A DNA stretch of 31,122 bases from DATKCJ01 sp035513275 (GTDB lineage Bacteria > Verrucomicrobiota > Verrucomicrobiia > Opitutales > Opitutaceae): assembly GCA_035513275.1 (NCBI GenBank), contig DATKCJ010000031.1:1-31122 (forward strand). Direction: 5' to 3'. Below, piece by piece: positions 8,324 through 16,168 of the stretch; within the stretch, counting starts at the first letter, position 1; every line of letters starts with the position of its first letter. A program made the translations under genes and the position numbers. The notes beneath the pieces are model-generated. The model worked only from the letters and a program-made list of their open reading frames with translations. It ran no database searches and had not been told where the DNA came from.

Positions 8324-9295
8324 TCAGAGAGGTTCGGGCAGGCTCGCGAGGATACGCTTCAGGATCGCCTCGACGGAGGTGCGCTCCTCGAGCGCATCCG
8401 CGCTTCGCCGCGCCGGTGCGAGCCGGTGCGCGAACACGGGCAGCACGAACCGCGAGATGTCGGACGGAATCACGAAGTCGCGACCGTTCACGAGCGCGTA
8501 GGCCTGAGCGGCGCGCTTGAGCGCGATCGAACCGCGCACGCTGACGCCGGCCTTGAACGCGGCCTCGGTGCGCGTGGCCGCAACGATGTTGAGGATGTAG
8601 TCGAGTACGCTTTCCTCGACGAAGACCTTCTCGGAGAGATCGCGCGTGTCGATGATCTCGGTGCGCGTGACGACGGGCTCGACCGAGATCGCGTCGTAGC
8701 CGTGGCCCGTGCGGCGCAGGATGTCGCGCTCGTCGTTCATGCCCGGGAAACCCATCCGGATGCGCACGAGGAATCGGTCCATCTGGCTCTCGGGCAGCGG
8801 AAACGTGCCCTCGTAGTCCACGGGATTCTGCGTCGCGAACACCATGAAGGGCGAGCCCGTCGTGTGCGCCTCGCCATCGACGGTCACCTTGCCGCGGTCC
8901 ATCACCTCGAGCAGCGCGGACTGCGTCTTCGGCGTCGCGCGGTTGATCTCGTCGGCAAGGACGATGTTGGCGAATACCGGGCCGCGCTTGAACACGAACT
9001 CGCGCACGCGCTCGTCGTAGATCGCCACGCCCGTCACGTCGCTCGGCAGCAGGTCGCTCGTGAACTGCACGCGTGAGAACGTGCAGTCGAGCGAACGCGC
9101 CAGCGAGTAGGCCAGCGTCGTTTTGCCCACGCCGGGCAAATCCTCGATCAGCACGTGCCCGCCGGCGATCAATGCGACGACAACCTGCTCGATCACGTCG
9201 TCCTTGCCGCGGATGGAGCGGGCCATGTTCGCCCGCAGCCTGTCGCAAAGATTTCGCCCGGCAGTAACCCGGGCACCGTCAACAAAGTCGCTCAT
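8324..9295 (-). CDS. MoxR family AAA+ ATPase
   Basis: A 323-residue AAA+ chaperone-like ATPase. Walker A is LPGVGKTT at residues 53-60 and Walker B is IVLADEINRA at 111-120. A sensor-like ATQNPVDYEGTFPLPESQMDRF stretch begins near 148, and a C-terminal lid domain ends the protein. MoxR proteins act with vWA/DUF58 partners in assembly or activation of other complexes. I chose ATG 9295, giving MSDFVDGARV. The frame is open to 9406, but those extra residues lack conservation. It is the first gene of a three-gene leftward operon with DUF58 and transglutaminase genes. Confidence 0.93.
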   Translation of the reverse strand: MSDFVDGARVTAGRNLCDRLRANMARSIRGKDDVIEQVVVALIAGGHVLIEDLPGVGKTTLAYSLARSLDCTFSRVQFTSDLLPSDVTGVAIYDERVREFVFKRGPVFANIVLADEINRATPKTQSALLEVMDRGKVTVDGEAHTTGSPFMVFATQNPVDYEGTFPLPESQMDRFLVRIRMGFPGMNDERDILRRTGHGYDAISVEPVVTRTEIIDTRDLSEKVFVEESVLDYILNIVAATRTEAAFKAGVSVRGSIALKRAAQAYALVNGRDFVIPSDISRFVLPVFAHRLAPARRSADALEERTSVEAILKRILASLPEPL

Positions 9296-9380
9296 GCGCG
9301 CAAGGTGCCCGCCAGCGACTGCGTTTGCAAGCGACCGGAACCTTCCGGTGACGCAGACCCGGCCTTCTAACAAATAATTA

Positions 9381-9404
9381 GGGCCGGGGCGACGGCCCCG
9401 GCCC
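9381..9404 (-). terminator. Likely intrinsic terminator for the outer-membrane barrel gene
   Basis: The sequence has a perfect 10-bp stem, GGGCCGGGGC (9381-9390) and GCCCCGGCCC (9395-9404), with a GACG loop. Read leftward it is followed by TAATTATTTGTTA, a moderately T-rich tail. It lies 24 bp beyond the stop of the barrel gene and separates it from the moxR operon. Confidence 0.75.
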
Positions 9405-9428
9405 AAATTGAGTCATCCCGAACTGCCC

Positions 9429-9944
9429 TCAGAATCGGATCTGAAACCCGGCCTCGATCGCGAGATCGTCGCCAAGCGAGATCGACTCACCAAGGAGAGT
9501 GATGTCGTCGAGCCAGATGTAGCGGGCGCCCAGGTTGATCGAGGACCTCTCGGACACTCTCATCGACACTCCGGCAAAGCCTTGCATCGCGAATGACCAA
9601 TCGTTCTCGCTAATTCCGAAGCCGCTGACCTTCGTCCGGGCCATGCCGGCACCGCCGCCGACGTAATAGCCGACCTTCTGCCCGCGGGCGAAATCGGCGC
9701 GGTAGTTCAGCGTGACGGGAAGTATCGAGCCATCCACACCTCCCTCGGAGTCCGAGGTGTATCCGACCTCGAACTCAAGTATGTGAGAGATCGAATCGGA
9801 GGAGCTGAAAACGCCGCCGGCGCGCGCGGCGAAGTAAGTATCCTCGCCATCAGTCAGGTAGCCGATACTCGCACCCACGATGACCGCATGGGCGGACGCC
9901 GCGAGGGCAGAGGCGAACAATGCAATTGATAGTATCTTCTTCAT
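9429..9944 (-). CDS. Small outer-membrane beta-barrel protein
   Basis: A 171-residue secreted protein. The start ATG (9944) gives a classic signal peptide, MKKILSIALFASALAASAHA, cleaved after AHA at residue 20. The mature part alternates polar and apolar residues in short Gly-rich strands (VGASIGYL, GYYVGGGAGMA, SINLGARYIWL) and ends GFQIRF. The terminal Phe is the usual BAM recognition signal of outer-membrane barrels. It resembles the eight-stranded OmpA/OmpW-like superfamily of opacity proteins, but the precise family and function are not known. It is a single gene, divergent from the antiporter, with a strong hairpin terminator after it. Confidence 0.85.
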   Translation of the reverse strand: MKKILSIALFASALAASAHAVIVGASIGYLTDGEDTYFAARAGGVFSSSDSISHILEFEVGYTSDSEGGVDGSILPVTLNYRADFARGQKVGYYVGGGAGMARTKVSGFGISENDWSFAMQGFAGVSMRVSERSSINLGARYIWLDDITLLGESISLGDDLAIEAGFQIRF

Positions 9945-10268
9945 GTTAGGGTTTGTTGTCGGTGACTTAGCGGAGCGAGAACTAGCACAAACTAGCGGTC
10001 CCATGGAAGACGGTCCGTTTACCCGCCAATTGGTATAAATGCGGGTTGTGGCCGGTATAAATGAGGATTGTGGACCCCGCGAGCGATTCGCCTCGCCAGG
10101 AGCATGCGGCCCACCTGCGGGCTTCACTTCGTAGCGCAGTCATCCTGCCTGCCTTTTACGGAAGCACGGTGAAAACCCGTGCTACTTTCCAGACCTCGGC
10201 CACCGCGCGCCCGCGACTCCCCCACTCCGCGCTTTCACTCACGGGCAAACGCAGGCAACTTCTCGCGC
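9945..10268. promoter_or_regulatory. Divergent spacer with a 22-bp tandem repeat
   Basis: This 324-bp gap between the barrel gene and the antiporter contains two tandem copies of GGTATAAATGxGGxTTGTGG (10032-10051 and 10054-10073, period 22 bp, two mismatches). An ACCCGC/GCGGGT inverted repeat (10021-10026, 10041-10046) overlaps the first copy. The repeats sit about 90 bp upstream of the barrel ATG, where an operator would be expected, but no regulator is known. The right part (10131-10185) is a diverged family A palindrome ending CCCGTGCTAC. Confidence 0.4.
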
Positions 10269-11882
10269 GTGACCGGTCTTGAGCACGCACTTGTCCTGAT
10301 GCTGCTTCTGGCGGCGTTGAGCGTTGTCGGGCGACGGCTGCCGTGGCCGCTGCCGATCACGTATGTCGTCGGCGCGGGCCTCGTGGCGCTGTGGCCCGCG
10401 TTTCCGCGTGTCGAACTCGATCCGGGTTTCTTCTTCCTTTGCTTCGTGCCTCCGCTGCTTTTCTCGGACGGCTGGCTGATGCCACTGCGCGATTTCTGGG
10501 CGGCGAAGCGTCCGATCTTCACGCTCGCCACCGGGCTCGTCATTCTCACCACGCTCTCAGTCGGGCTCGTCGCATACTGGCTTGTGCCAGGGCTGCCGCT
10601 CGCGATGGCGTTTGCGTTGGGCGCGGTGGTGTCGCCCACCGACGCAGTCGCGGTCGCCTCGATCACGCAGCGGCTGAAGGTGCCGCCCAAACTCACCGCG
10701 GTTCTCAACGGCGAGAGCCTGATGAACGACGCCACGGGCCTCGTCGCCTTCAAGTTCGCACTCGGCGCGATGTTGGTCGGCACGTTCTCGGTGCGCGCGG
10801 CGGCGATGGAGTTTGTGATCCTCGCCGCAGGCGGACTCGTCGTCGGCCTCGTGGTGAGCTGGCTCGTGGGCAGGCTGCGCGACCTCCTTCAACGCGTGCA
10901 CGGCGCCGACGCGATGCTGGAGACGACGATCTCCTTGATGACGCCGTTTGCCGCCTACCTCGCCGCGAACCTGCTCGGGCTTTCGACCATTCTCTCCGTC
11001 GTCGCCGCCGGTCTCTACGCGGGCTGGCGTGATCCGCTTCGGATGGATGCGACGACGCGGCAGACGACGTGGAGCGTGTGGAGTGTGGTGCTGTTCTGGC
11101 TGAACGGCCTCGCGTTTGTCCTGCTCGGTCTGCAGCTCCCGTCGATCCTCGATTCGATCAGCGCAACCTATACGCCCGGTCAGCTCACGCTGTTCACAGC
11201 GGTCGTATCCGCCACGGCGATCCTCACCCGGTTGCTCTGGATGTTTCCGGGCGGCTACGTGCCTTTTCTGATGTTTAGACGCGCTCTTCGCGGCGAGGAG
11301 CGTCCGCCGTGGACATGGTTCGTCGTCGCCGGCTGGGCGGGCATGCGCGGCACGATCACGCTCGCGGCCGCGCTTTCAATCCCCGTTGCGCTCGCGGATG
11401 GTTCGCCAATGCCGGGACGCGACATCGTGATCTTCCTCTCGGCGGGCGTCATCGTCGTCACACTTCTGCTTCAAGGCACCACTCTCGAGGCACTCATCTG
11501 CAAGCTCGGTGTGCGGCCCGATGACACACAAATGCGCGAGGAGCGCGTGGCCCGCATCGCCGCGGTCGAGGCCGGGTTGAAGAACCTCCGTGCCGCGACG
11601 ACTTCTTCGCCCGAGGAAGCTGCCGCGGTTGGCGAGATCATCGGCGAATACGAGCACCGGCTCTCCGAACTCACGGCCGGCGGCGAGACTCAGGCCAGCG
11701 CGCGTCGACGCCGCTCCTCCGCACGCCAACACCGACTCGCGGCGCTCGCGGCCGAGCGCACTGCGCTCGACGATCTCTGGCGCCGCGATCGAATCACCGA
11801 CGAGACGCACCGCCCGCTGCAGCATCTGCTCGACTACGAGGAGTCGTTGCTTACCGGTCATCAGAGCCGGCCGGCGGGGTGA
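10269..11882 (+). CDS. Na+/H+ antiporter (CPA1 family)
   Basis: A 537-residue monovalent cation:proton antiporter of the CPA1/NhaP type. It has about 12 membrane helices across residues 1-410, with the hallmark VVSPTDAVAV (D125) and GESLMNDATG (N153-D154) ion-binding motifs and a late AGWAGMRGTITLAAAL segment. The C-terminal 120 residues are hydrophilic, helical and Arg/Glu-rich, presumably cytoplasmic and regulatory. I chose GTG 10269 because VTGLEHALVLMLLLAAL matches the usual start of bacterial CPA1 proteins. The longer frame back to 10179 would add an Arg/Pro-rich stretch derived from a dispersed repeat. Whether Na+, Li+ or K+ is carried cannot be read from sequence. Confidence 0.92.
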   Translation: MTGLEHALVLMLLLAALSVVGRRLPWPLPITYVVGAGLVALWPAFPRVELDPGFFFLCFVPPLLFSDGWLMPLRDFWAAKRPIFTLATGLVILTTLSVGLVAYWLVPGLPLAMAFALGAVVSPTDAVAVASITQRLKVPPKLTAVLNGESLMNDATGLVAFKFALGAMLVGTFSVRAAAMEFVILAAGGLVVGLVVSWLVGRLRDLLQRVHGADAMLETTISLMTPFAAYLAANLLGLSTILSVVAAGLYAGWRDPLRMDATTRQTTWSVWSVVLFWLNGLAFVLLGLQLPSILDSISATYTPGQLTLFTAVVSATAILTRLLWMFPGGYVPFLMFRRALRGEERPPWTWFVVAGWAGMRGTITLAAALSIPVALADGSPMPGRDIVIFLSAGVIVVTLLLQGTTLEALICKLGVRPDDTQMREERVARIAAVEAGLKNLRAATTSSPEEAAAVGEIIGEYEHRLSELTAGGETQASARRRRSSARQHRLAALAAERTALDDLWRRDRITDETHRPLQHLLDYEESLLTGHQSRPAG

Positions 11883-12029
11883 AGGGGAGGCCGTCCATAT
11901 GGTGCGCGCTCCGTGAGGAGCGGGACAGTGACGCGATCAGAACACGGCGAAAAGCGGTGGAAAGCGGCAGAGGACTGTGGCGCCGTTGCGAGCCTTGACC
12001 ACCGCGAGGGCATCAACATCCTTCAGAAC

Positions 12030-12224
12030 GTGAGCGTCCTGCAGATCAAACAGAAGTTGTCCCGCCTCTCTGCGAAAGAGCAGCGCGAAATCCAGGTCTA
12101 CCTCCATCAATTGCGGCGCCGGACTCCGGCGTGGAAGAAGGCAACCGCGAAGAAGATCGACGAAGTCCGCGCGGGCAAGTTCACCACGGTCGAGGAATTG
12201 GAAGCGCGCCTTCGCCGTGGCTAG
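12030..12224 (+). CDS. Putative antitoxin of a type II toxin-antitoxin pair
   Basis: A 64-residue protein starting at GTG 12030 (VSVLQIKQKLSRLSAKEQRE). It is strongly helical and basic, ending FTTVEELEARLRRG. This is the style of small antitoxins whose C-terminal helix (EVRAGKFTTVEELEARL) clamps a RelE/ParE toxin. Its stop TAG overlaps the GTG of the next reading frame within GTGGCTAG, a typical antitoxin-toxin overlap. The frame is open further upstream to 11913, but that part has no antitoxin-like character. The family is inferred from length, composition and the downstream toxin-like sequence. Confidence 0.65.
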   Translation: MSVLQIKQKLSRLSAKEQREIQVYLHQLRRRTPAWKKATAKKIDEVRAGKFTTVEELEARLRRG

Positions 12225-12479
12225 CCGGCTGGGCTACCCGGCAGTGTTCGCCACGGGGCCGTCGAGTTCTTCATCGGCTTGACGAAGCGACGGCAAAGAA
12301 AGCTTCTCGATAGGGTCCACGAACTTGCGGCCGATCCGCTCTTGGTTCCCGACTTTCATTCAACAGACGATTCCGGAAGTGACGTCTCACACCTGATGGC
12401 AGGCGAGTTCATCTTCGACTACTGGATCGATCATGCGGTGAAGCAGGTGGTCATCGTGTCCGTCGAGTTTGTCGAATGA
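12217..12479 (+). pseudogene. RelE/ParE-like toxin, apparently frameshifted
   Basis: The toxin-like sequence is split between two frames. From GTG 12217 the first frame gives VASRLGYPAVFATG, then runs off to a stop. From about 12258 a second frame gives AVEFFIGLTKRRQRKLLDRV and continues to 12479, through an FIFDYWIDHAVKQVVIVSVE stretch typical of the central strands of RelE/ParE toxins. Joining them at the GGGG near 12255-12258 needs a 1-base deletion or 2-base insertion and gives about 87 residues, the expected toxin length. In the second frame alone the first usable start is TTG 12279, which would lose the first strand. The toxin is probably inactivated, unless this is a sequencing error. 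Confidence 0.6.
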
Positions 12480-12547
12480 GTTTTTGAGACGGGCAGTTGG
12501 TGGAGCGTTTGCACTACGATGAAGAGTCGATTTTTGCCAGTGGGCCA

Positions 12548-12655
12548 GTGGGCAGATCGAAAGCGCCGCGGGAGCGGCGCACTCCAAGGCGCCTTCGGCG
12601 CGCGGAATCGAGCGCGAGCGGAATCAGCAGGCTCACAGCGAACGCGCTCCTACCA
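12548..12655. repeat. GC-rich palindromic repeat
   Basis: A run of short inverted repeats (GCGCCGC/GCGGCGC, AAGGCGCC, GGCGCGCGG) ends in GCGCTCCTACC, the family B terminus. It fills the gap between the toxin remnant and the convergent phhB gene, where no gene is supported. Confidence 0.45.
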
Positions 12656-12668
12656 CCCGATCCTCACC

Positions 12669-12962
12669 CTACTCCACCCACGAGATGTGCTGCACGCGGC
12701 GGGCGAGATCGACGTCCTTCGCTGTCACTTTGTCGTCGGCGTCGTGTGTGCTCAGGCGAAGCGTGACGCGATTGTAGACGTTGTGCAGGTCGGGGTGGTG
12801 ATCGATCTCCTCAGCCTCGAACCCGATCCTCACGATGAACGACATCGCCTCCCTAAACGTGTGAAACTTGAAGGTCTTCTCAAGCGCGTCGCCTTCCAAC
12901 CGCCACCCCGGCAGACCCGACAGCGCGATTTCGATTTCGGAGGCTGAAAGCGGCGTATTCAT
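12669..12962 (-). CDS. phhB: 4a-hydroxytetrahydrobiopterin dehydratase (pterin carbinolamine dehydratase)
   Basis: A 97-residue enzyme of the PCD/DCoH family, which dehydrates 4a-hydroxytetrahydrobiopterin to quinonoid dihydrobiopterin in recycling of the pterin cofactor. The active-site motif is EEIDHHPDLHNVYNRVTLRL, with H55-H56-P57 and a further His in STHD at residue 73. Length and fold pattern match the family exactly. The aromatic amino acid hydroxylase usually paired with it is not in this window, so the enzyme may serve another pterin pathway or a distant hydroxylase. It is a single leftward gene between repeats. Confidence 0.93.
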   Translation of the reverse strand: MNTPLSASEIEIALSGLPGWRLEGDALEKTFKFHTFREAMSFIVRIGFEAEEIDHHPDLHNVYNRVTLRLSTHDADDKVTAKDVDLARRVQHISWVE

Positions 12963-13028
12963 GCCACGAGTGTGTCGGTGCGCCGCGGCGAGTCAACGGG
13001 AGTGGCGGCCGGTGAGGTTCTGTTTCTT

Positions 13029-13097
13029 GTGGGTCGGGCTTTATGCCCGACAGGACCTCCGCCACGGACAATCAGTCGGGCATAAAGCCCGACCCAC
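13029..13097. repeat. Family B inverted repeat pair
   Basis: GTGGGTCGGGCTTTATGCCC (from 13029) and its inverse, ending GGGCATAAAGCCCGACCCAC at 13097, flank a 23-bp centre. The unit is a whole composite palindrome, as at 3873-3948 and 22360-22508. It lies between the divergent phhB and uppS genes. Confidence 0.75.
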
Positions 13098-13207
13098 AAT
13101 CGGAGGAGCCACCGAAATCCGCATTCGGCCGACGCGACTGCGCGACGGCCGCCACAATGGGGTTTGACCGTCCCTCGCGCCCTTCCCAACAATCCGCTCT
13201 TGCACGC

Positions 13208-13966
13208 ATGAGGTCCGCCCCACGGAACATTCCCACACACGTCGCCATCATCATGGATGGCAACGGCCGTTGGGCCCGCCAGCGCGGACTCCCCCGGATT
13301 GAAGGGCACCGCCGCGGCGTCGAGACGGTGCGTGGCATCGTCGAGGCCGCGGGCAAGGAAGGCGTGCACTACCTCACGCTTTTCGCCTTCTCGGTGGAAA
13401 ACTGGAAACGCCCACGCACCGAGGTCTCGGCGCTCATGTTGTTGCTCGAGCGATTCCTGCGCCGCGAGACCGCCGAACTGCTCCGCCAGAAGATCCGCCT
13501 GCACACGATCGGCCGCACCGACGAGCTGCCTGCGAAAGTGCAGCACGAACTCACTCGCGCGAAGGAAGCGACGGCGAAGTTCAAGGACTGGCACCTCGTG
13601 CTCGCACTCAACTACGGCTCGCGCACCGAGGTGGCCGACGCCGCCGCAGCCTACGCGCGCGCCGCCGTCGCCGGACGTGAGGATCCCGCGGAGTGCACAT
13701 GGGAAAACTTCAGCCGCTACCTCTACACCGACGGCATTCCCGATCCCGACTTGATCATCCGCACCTCGGGCGAGAGCCGGATCAGCAATTTCCTTCTCAT
13801 GCAGGGCGCCTACTCCGAGATGATTTTCAGCCCGCAGCTCTGGCCCGACTTCACCGCGCAGGATTTCCGCGCGGCGCTCGACGAATACGCGCGGCGCGAG
13901 CGGCGCTTCGGGCTCACCGGCGAGCAGGTCAAGCCGCCCGCACCGACCCCAGCCGCTTCCACGTGA
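13208..13966 (+). CDS. uppS: Isoprenyl transferase, undecaprenyl diphosphate synthase
   Basis: A 252-residue cis-prenyltransferase that makes undecaprenyl diphosphate, the lipid carrier for peptidoglycan. The signature HVAIIMDGNGRWARQRG lies at residues 11-27 with catalytic D17. Other conserved blocks are FAFSVENWKRP and RTSGESRISNFLLMQGAYSE near the C-terminus. I chose ATG 13208 because it places the signature at the usual distance. ATG 13157 is possible and would add 17 residues, and the still longer frame enters a dispersed repeat. The gene begins a uppS-cdsA-dxr-rseP cluster and overlaps cdsA by 4 bp. Confidence 0.95.
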   Translation: MRSAPRNIPTHVAIIMDGNGRWARQRGLPRIEGHRRGVETVRGIVEAAGKEGVHYLTLFAFSVENWKRPRTEVSALMLLLERFLRRETAELLRQKIRLHTIGRTDELPAKVQHELTRAKEATAKFKDWHLVLALNYGSRTEVADAAAAYARAAVAGREDPAECTWENFSRYLYTDGIPDPDLIIRTSGESRISNFLLMQGAYSEMIFSPQLWPDFTAQDFRAALDEYARRERRFGLTGEQVKPPAPTPAAST

Positions 13967-14823
13967 TCAAGCGCGTCATCTCCACTGTTGTTCTATGGTC
14001 GGGCCTCGTCGGCCTGATCTGGTTCTTCGGTCCGCAGGCAGCGGTGTGGGCAATCGCGCTGATCGGTGTGCTCGCGCAGCACGAGTTCTACGCAATCCTC
14101 TCGAAGCGCGGCATGCAGCCGTTCAACAAACTCGGCGTGACGCTCGGCGCGTGCATGCTGCTCGGCCCTTACTACATCGGCACGATGCTCATGGACGGGT
14201 CCCAGCCGGGACGGACGTCTGTCTTCCTCGCAATCAACACGGGTATCCTCGCCGCCGCGATCCTCTTGTGCTGCGTCCGAATCCTCAACGAACGCGAGCC
14301 ACAGCATCGCGTCGAGGCGCTCCTCGCGACGGTGTTCGGCCTCGTGCTGATCCCGTTCCTGCTGCAGTTCTTCGTCTGCATCTTTTTCCTGGGCAGGGAT
14401 GTGGAGTCGGGCCTGCTCCTCGCCGTGTGGCTTCTCGCGGTGACGAAGTTTTGCGACACAGGCGCGCTCCTCACAGGACTTGCAATCGGACGCACAAAGA
14501 TGGCGCCGAGCATAAGCCCCAAGAAAACATGGGAGGGTGCGGCGGGCGGCGTATTGGTCGCGGTGCTCGTCGGCGCCGGACTCGCCCACTTGCTTCGCGA
14601 CGCGTTGCCCGAGCAATTCACCGTGATGATCGCCGCGGCCGCAGCGATACCGGTCGCGGTGTTCGGCATTATCGGCGACCTCGTCGAGTCGATGATCAAG
14701 CGCCTCGCCGATGTGAAGGACTCCGGCACGATGGTCCCGGGCATCGGCGGCGCGTTTGACCTCATCGACAGCGTGCTCCTCGCAGCGCCGGTTGGTTACC
14801 TCATCTTCCTTATAGCGCTCTAG
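13963..14823 (+). CDS. cdsA: Phosphatidate cytidylyltransferase
   Basis: A 286-residue polytopic membrane enzyme that makes CDP-diacylglycerol from phosphatidic acid and CTP. It has about seven to eight hydrophobic helices. The CDS signature is near the C-terminus, SMIKRLADVKDSGTMVPGIG then GAFDLIDS. The usual GHGG is GIGG here, a variant I associate with this bacterial group rather than with loss of function. The start is GTG 13963, overlapping the uppS stop in GTGA, which implies coupled translation. The cluster order uppS-cdsA-dxr-rseP supports the call. Confidence 0.93.
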   Translation: MIKRVISTVVLWSGLVGLIWFFGPQAAVWAIALIGVLAQHEFYAILSKRGMQPFNKLGVTLGACMLLGPYYIGTMLMDGSQPGRTSVFLAINTGILAAAILLCCVRILNEREPQHRVEALLATVFGLVLIPFLLQFFVCIFFLGRDVESGLLLAVWLLAVTKFCDTGALLTGLAIGRTKMAPSISPKKTWEGAAGGVLVAVLVGAGLAHLLRDALPEQFTVMIAAAAAIPVAVFGIIGDLVESMIKRLADVKDSGTMVPGIGGAFDLIDSVLLAAPVGYLIFLIAL

Positions 14824-14864
14824 GCTGACTGCATCACCTTCTTCTTCGTGAACACTTTTCATCC

Positions 14865-14959
14865 AGTTTGTCATGGCGAGGAGCGCAGCGACGCGGCCAT
14901 CCATCCGGATGTCAGATGGATCGCCACGCCCGACTTCGTCGGGCTCGCGATGACAAACT
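14865..14959. repeat. Dispersed palindromic repeat, family C (copy 1)
   Basis: AGTTTGTCATGGCGAGGAGC at the left is matched by GCTCGCGATGACAAACT at the right, with ATCCATCC/GGATGTCAGATGGAT and CCCGACTTCGTCGGG hairpins between. It splits cdsA from dxr. A second copy lies at 17616-17714. Elements beginning TGTCATTGCGAG are common in many bacterial genomes. Confidence 0.75.
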
Positions 14960-14992
14960 TGAGTGTGACACTGCCGCGCTGAGTTCGAGAAC

Positions 14993-16168
14993 ATGTCCGT
15001 GCGAAAACGAATTGTCATCCTCGGCGCGACCGGATCGATCGGCGGCAGCGCGCTGCGCGTCATCGAGCGACACGCCGATCGTCTCGAACTCATCGGCATC
15101 GCTGCGCGCGCCGACGCCGCGGGGCTCGCCGCGATCGCGCGAAAGTTCGGGGTGCACGATGTGGCGCTGTTCGATGAGGCCGCCGCGATCGCAGCTCAAG
15201 ACGGCGGCGCATTTCCCGAAGGGACGCGCTTGCACGCAGGCATCTCAGGACTCGAGGCCGTGGCTTCGCTCCCCGGCACGGACATGGTGCTTGTGGCAGT
15301 CGCAGGCACACGACCGGCGCTGCGCTCGACGCTCGCGGCGATCGACGCGGGCTGCCACGTCGCGCTCGCCAGCAAGGAAGTCCTCGTCGCCGCGGGCCGC
15401 CATGTCATGACGGCCGCAGCCGCGCGCGGCGTGCGCATTGTTCCGGTCGACAGTGAGCACAGCGCGCTCGCGCATTGCCTCGCAGGATCCTCGCGCGGCG
15501 ACGTGCGGCGCGTCGTGCTCACCGCATCGGGCGGCGCGCTTCGCGACCGCAATCCAGGCGATCTCGCGGGTGTCACACCGGCCGACGCGTTGCGTCACCC
15601 GAACTGGTCGATGGGGCGCAAGATCACGGTCGACAGTGCGACGCTCGCGAACAAGGGCCTCGAGATGATTGAGGCGCAGTGGCTCTTCAATTTGAAACCG
15701 TCGCAGATCGAGGCAGTGATCCACGCTCAGAGCATCGTGCACGGCCTGGTTGAGTTCACCGATGGCTCTATCCTCGCGCAGCTCACGCCGCCGAGCATGA
15801 CCTTCGCGATCCAACACGCGCTGCTCGGACCGGAGCGACCGCCCGGGATCGACGCGACGCTGGACTTCAACACGCGCTTCCAACTCGACTTCCGCCCCGC
15901 TGATCCAGTGCGCTACCCCTGCCTCAGGCTCGCGCGCGAGGCGATGGCGTCCGGCGGCGCAGCGCCCGCGGTTTTTAACGCGGCAAACGAGGTCGCGGTG
16001 GACGCGTTCCTCGATCACGGCCTGCCATTCATGGGAATTCCAGAGATCATCAGCCGCACGATGCAAATGCCGATTGCCGCTGAACCAGACAGTCTGGACG
16101 CTGTCCTAGCCGTCGAGGACGATGCACGCCGCATCGCCCAATCACACGTTGCCAATTTGATAGGATGA
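14993..16168 (+). CDS. dxr: 1-deoxy-D-xylulose-5-phosphate reductoisomerase
   Basis: A 391-residue enzyme of the MEP pathway that converts DXP to MEP with NADPH. The dinucleotide motif GATGSIGGS lies at residues 11-19, KE at 128-129, the metal ligands D153 and E155 in VDSEHSA, the flexible-loop HPNWSMGRKITVDSA from 202, and K221/E224 in NKGLEMIEAQW. Length is normal. ATG 14993 is well placed before the Rossmann strand. The gene overlaps rseP by 4 bp (ATGA). The late MEP-pathway gene ispG lies two genes downstream. Confidence 0.97.
   Translation: MSVRKRIVILGATGSIGGSALRVIERHADRLELIGIAARADAAGLAAIARKFGVHDVALFDEAAAIAAQDGGAFPEGTRLHAGISGLEAVASLPGTDMVLVAVAGTRPALRSTLAAIDAGCHVALASKEVLVAAGRHVMTAAAARGVRIVPVDSEHSALAHCLAGSSRGDVRRVVLTASGGALRDRNPGDLAGVTPADALRHPNWSMGRKITVDSATLANKGLEMIEAQWLFNLKPSQIEAVIHAQSIVHGLVEFTDGSILAQLTPPSMTFAIQHALLGPERPPGIDATLDFNTRFQLDFRPADPVRYPCLRLAREAMASGGAAPAVFNAANEVAVDAFLDHGLPFMGIPEIISRTMQMPIAAEPDSLDAVLAVEDDARRIAQSHVANLIG

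Noticed and set aside
8319..9248. An open frame continuing upstream of the DUF58 gene, giving a 711-residue protein
   Set aside because: The upstream part is antisense-free shadow of moxR in another frame, Arg-rich and without a fold. DUF58 has a clear ATG at 8318 beside the moxR stop.
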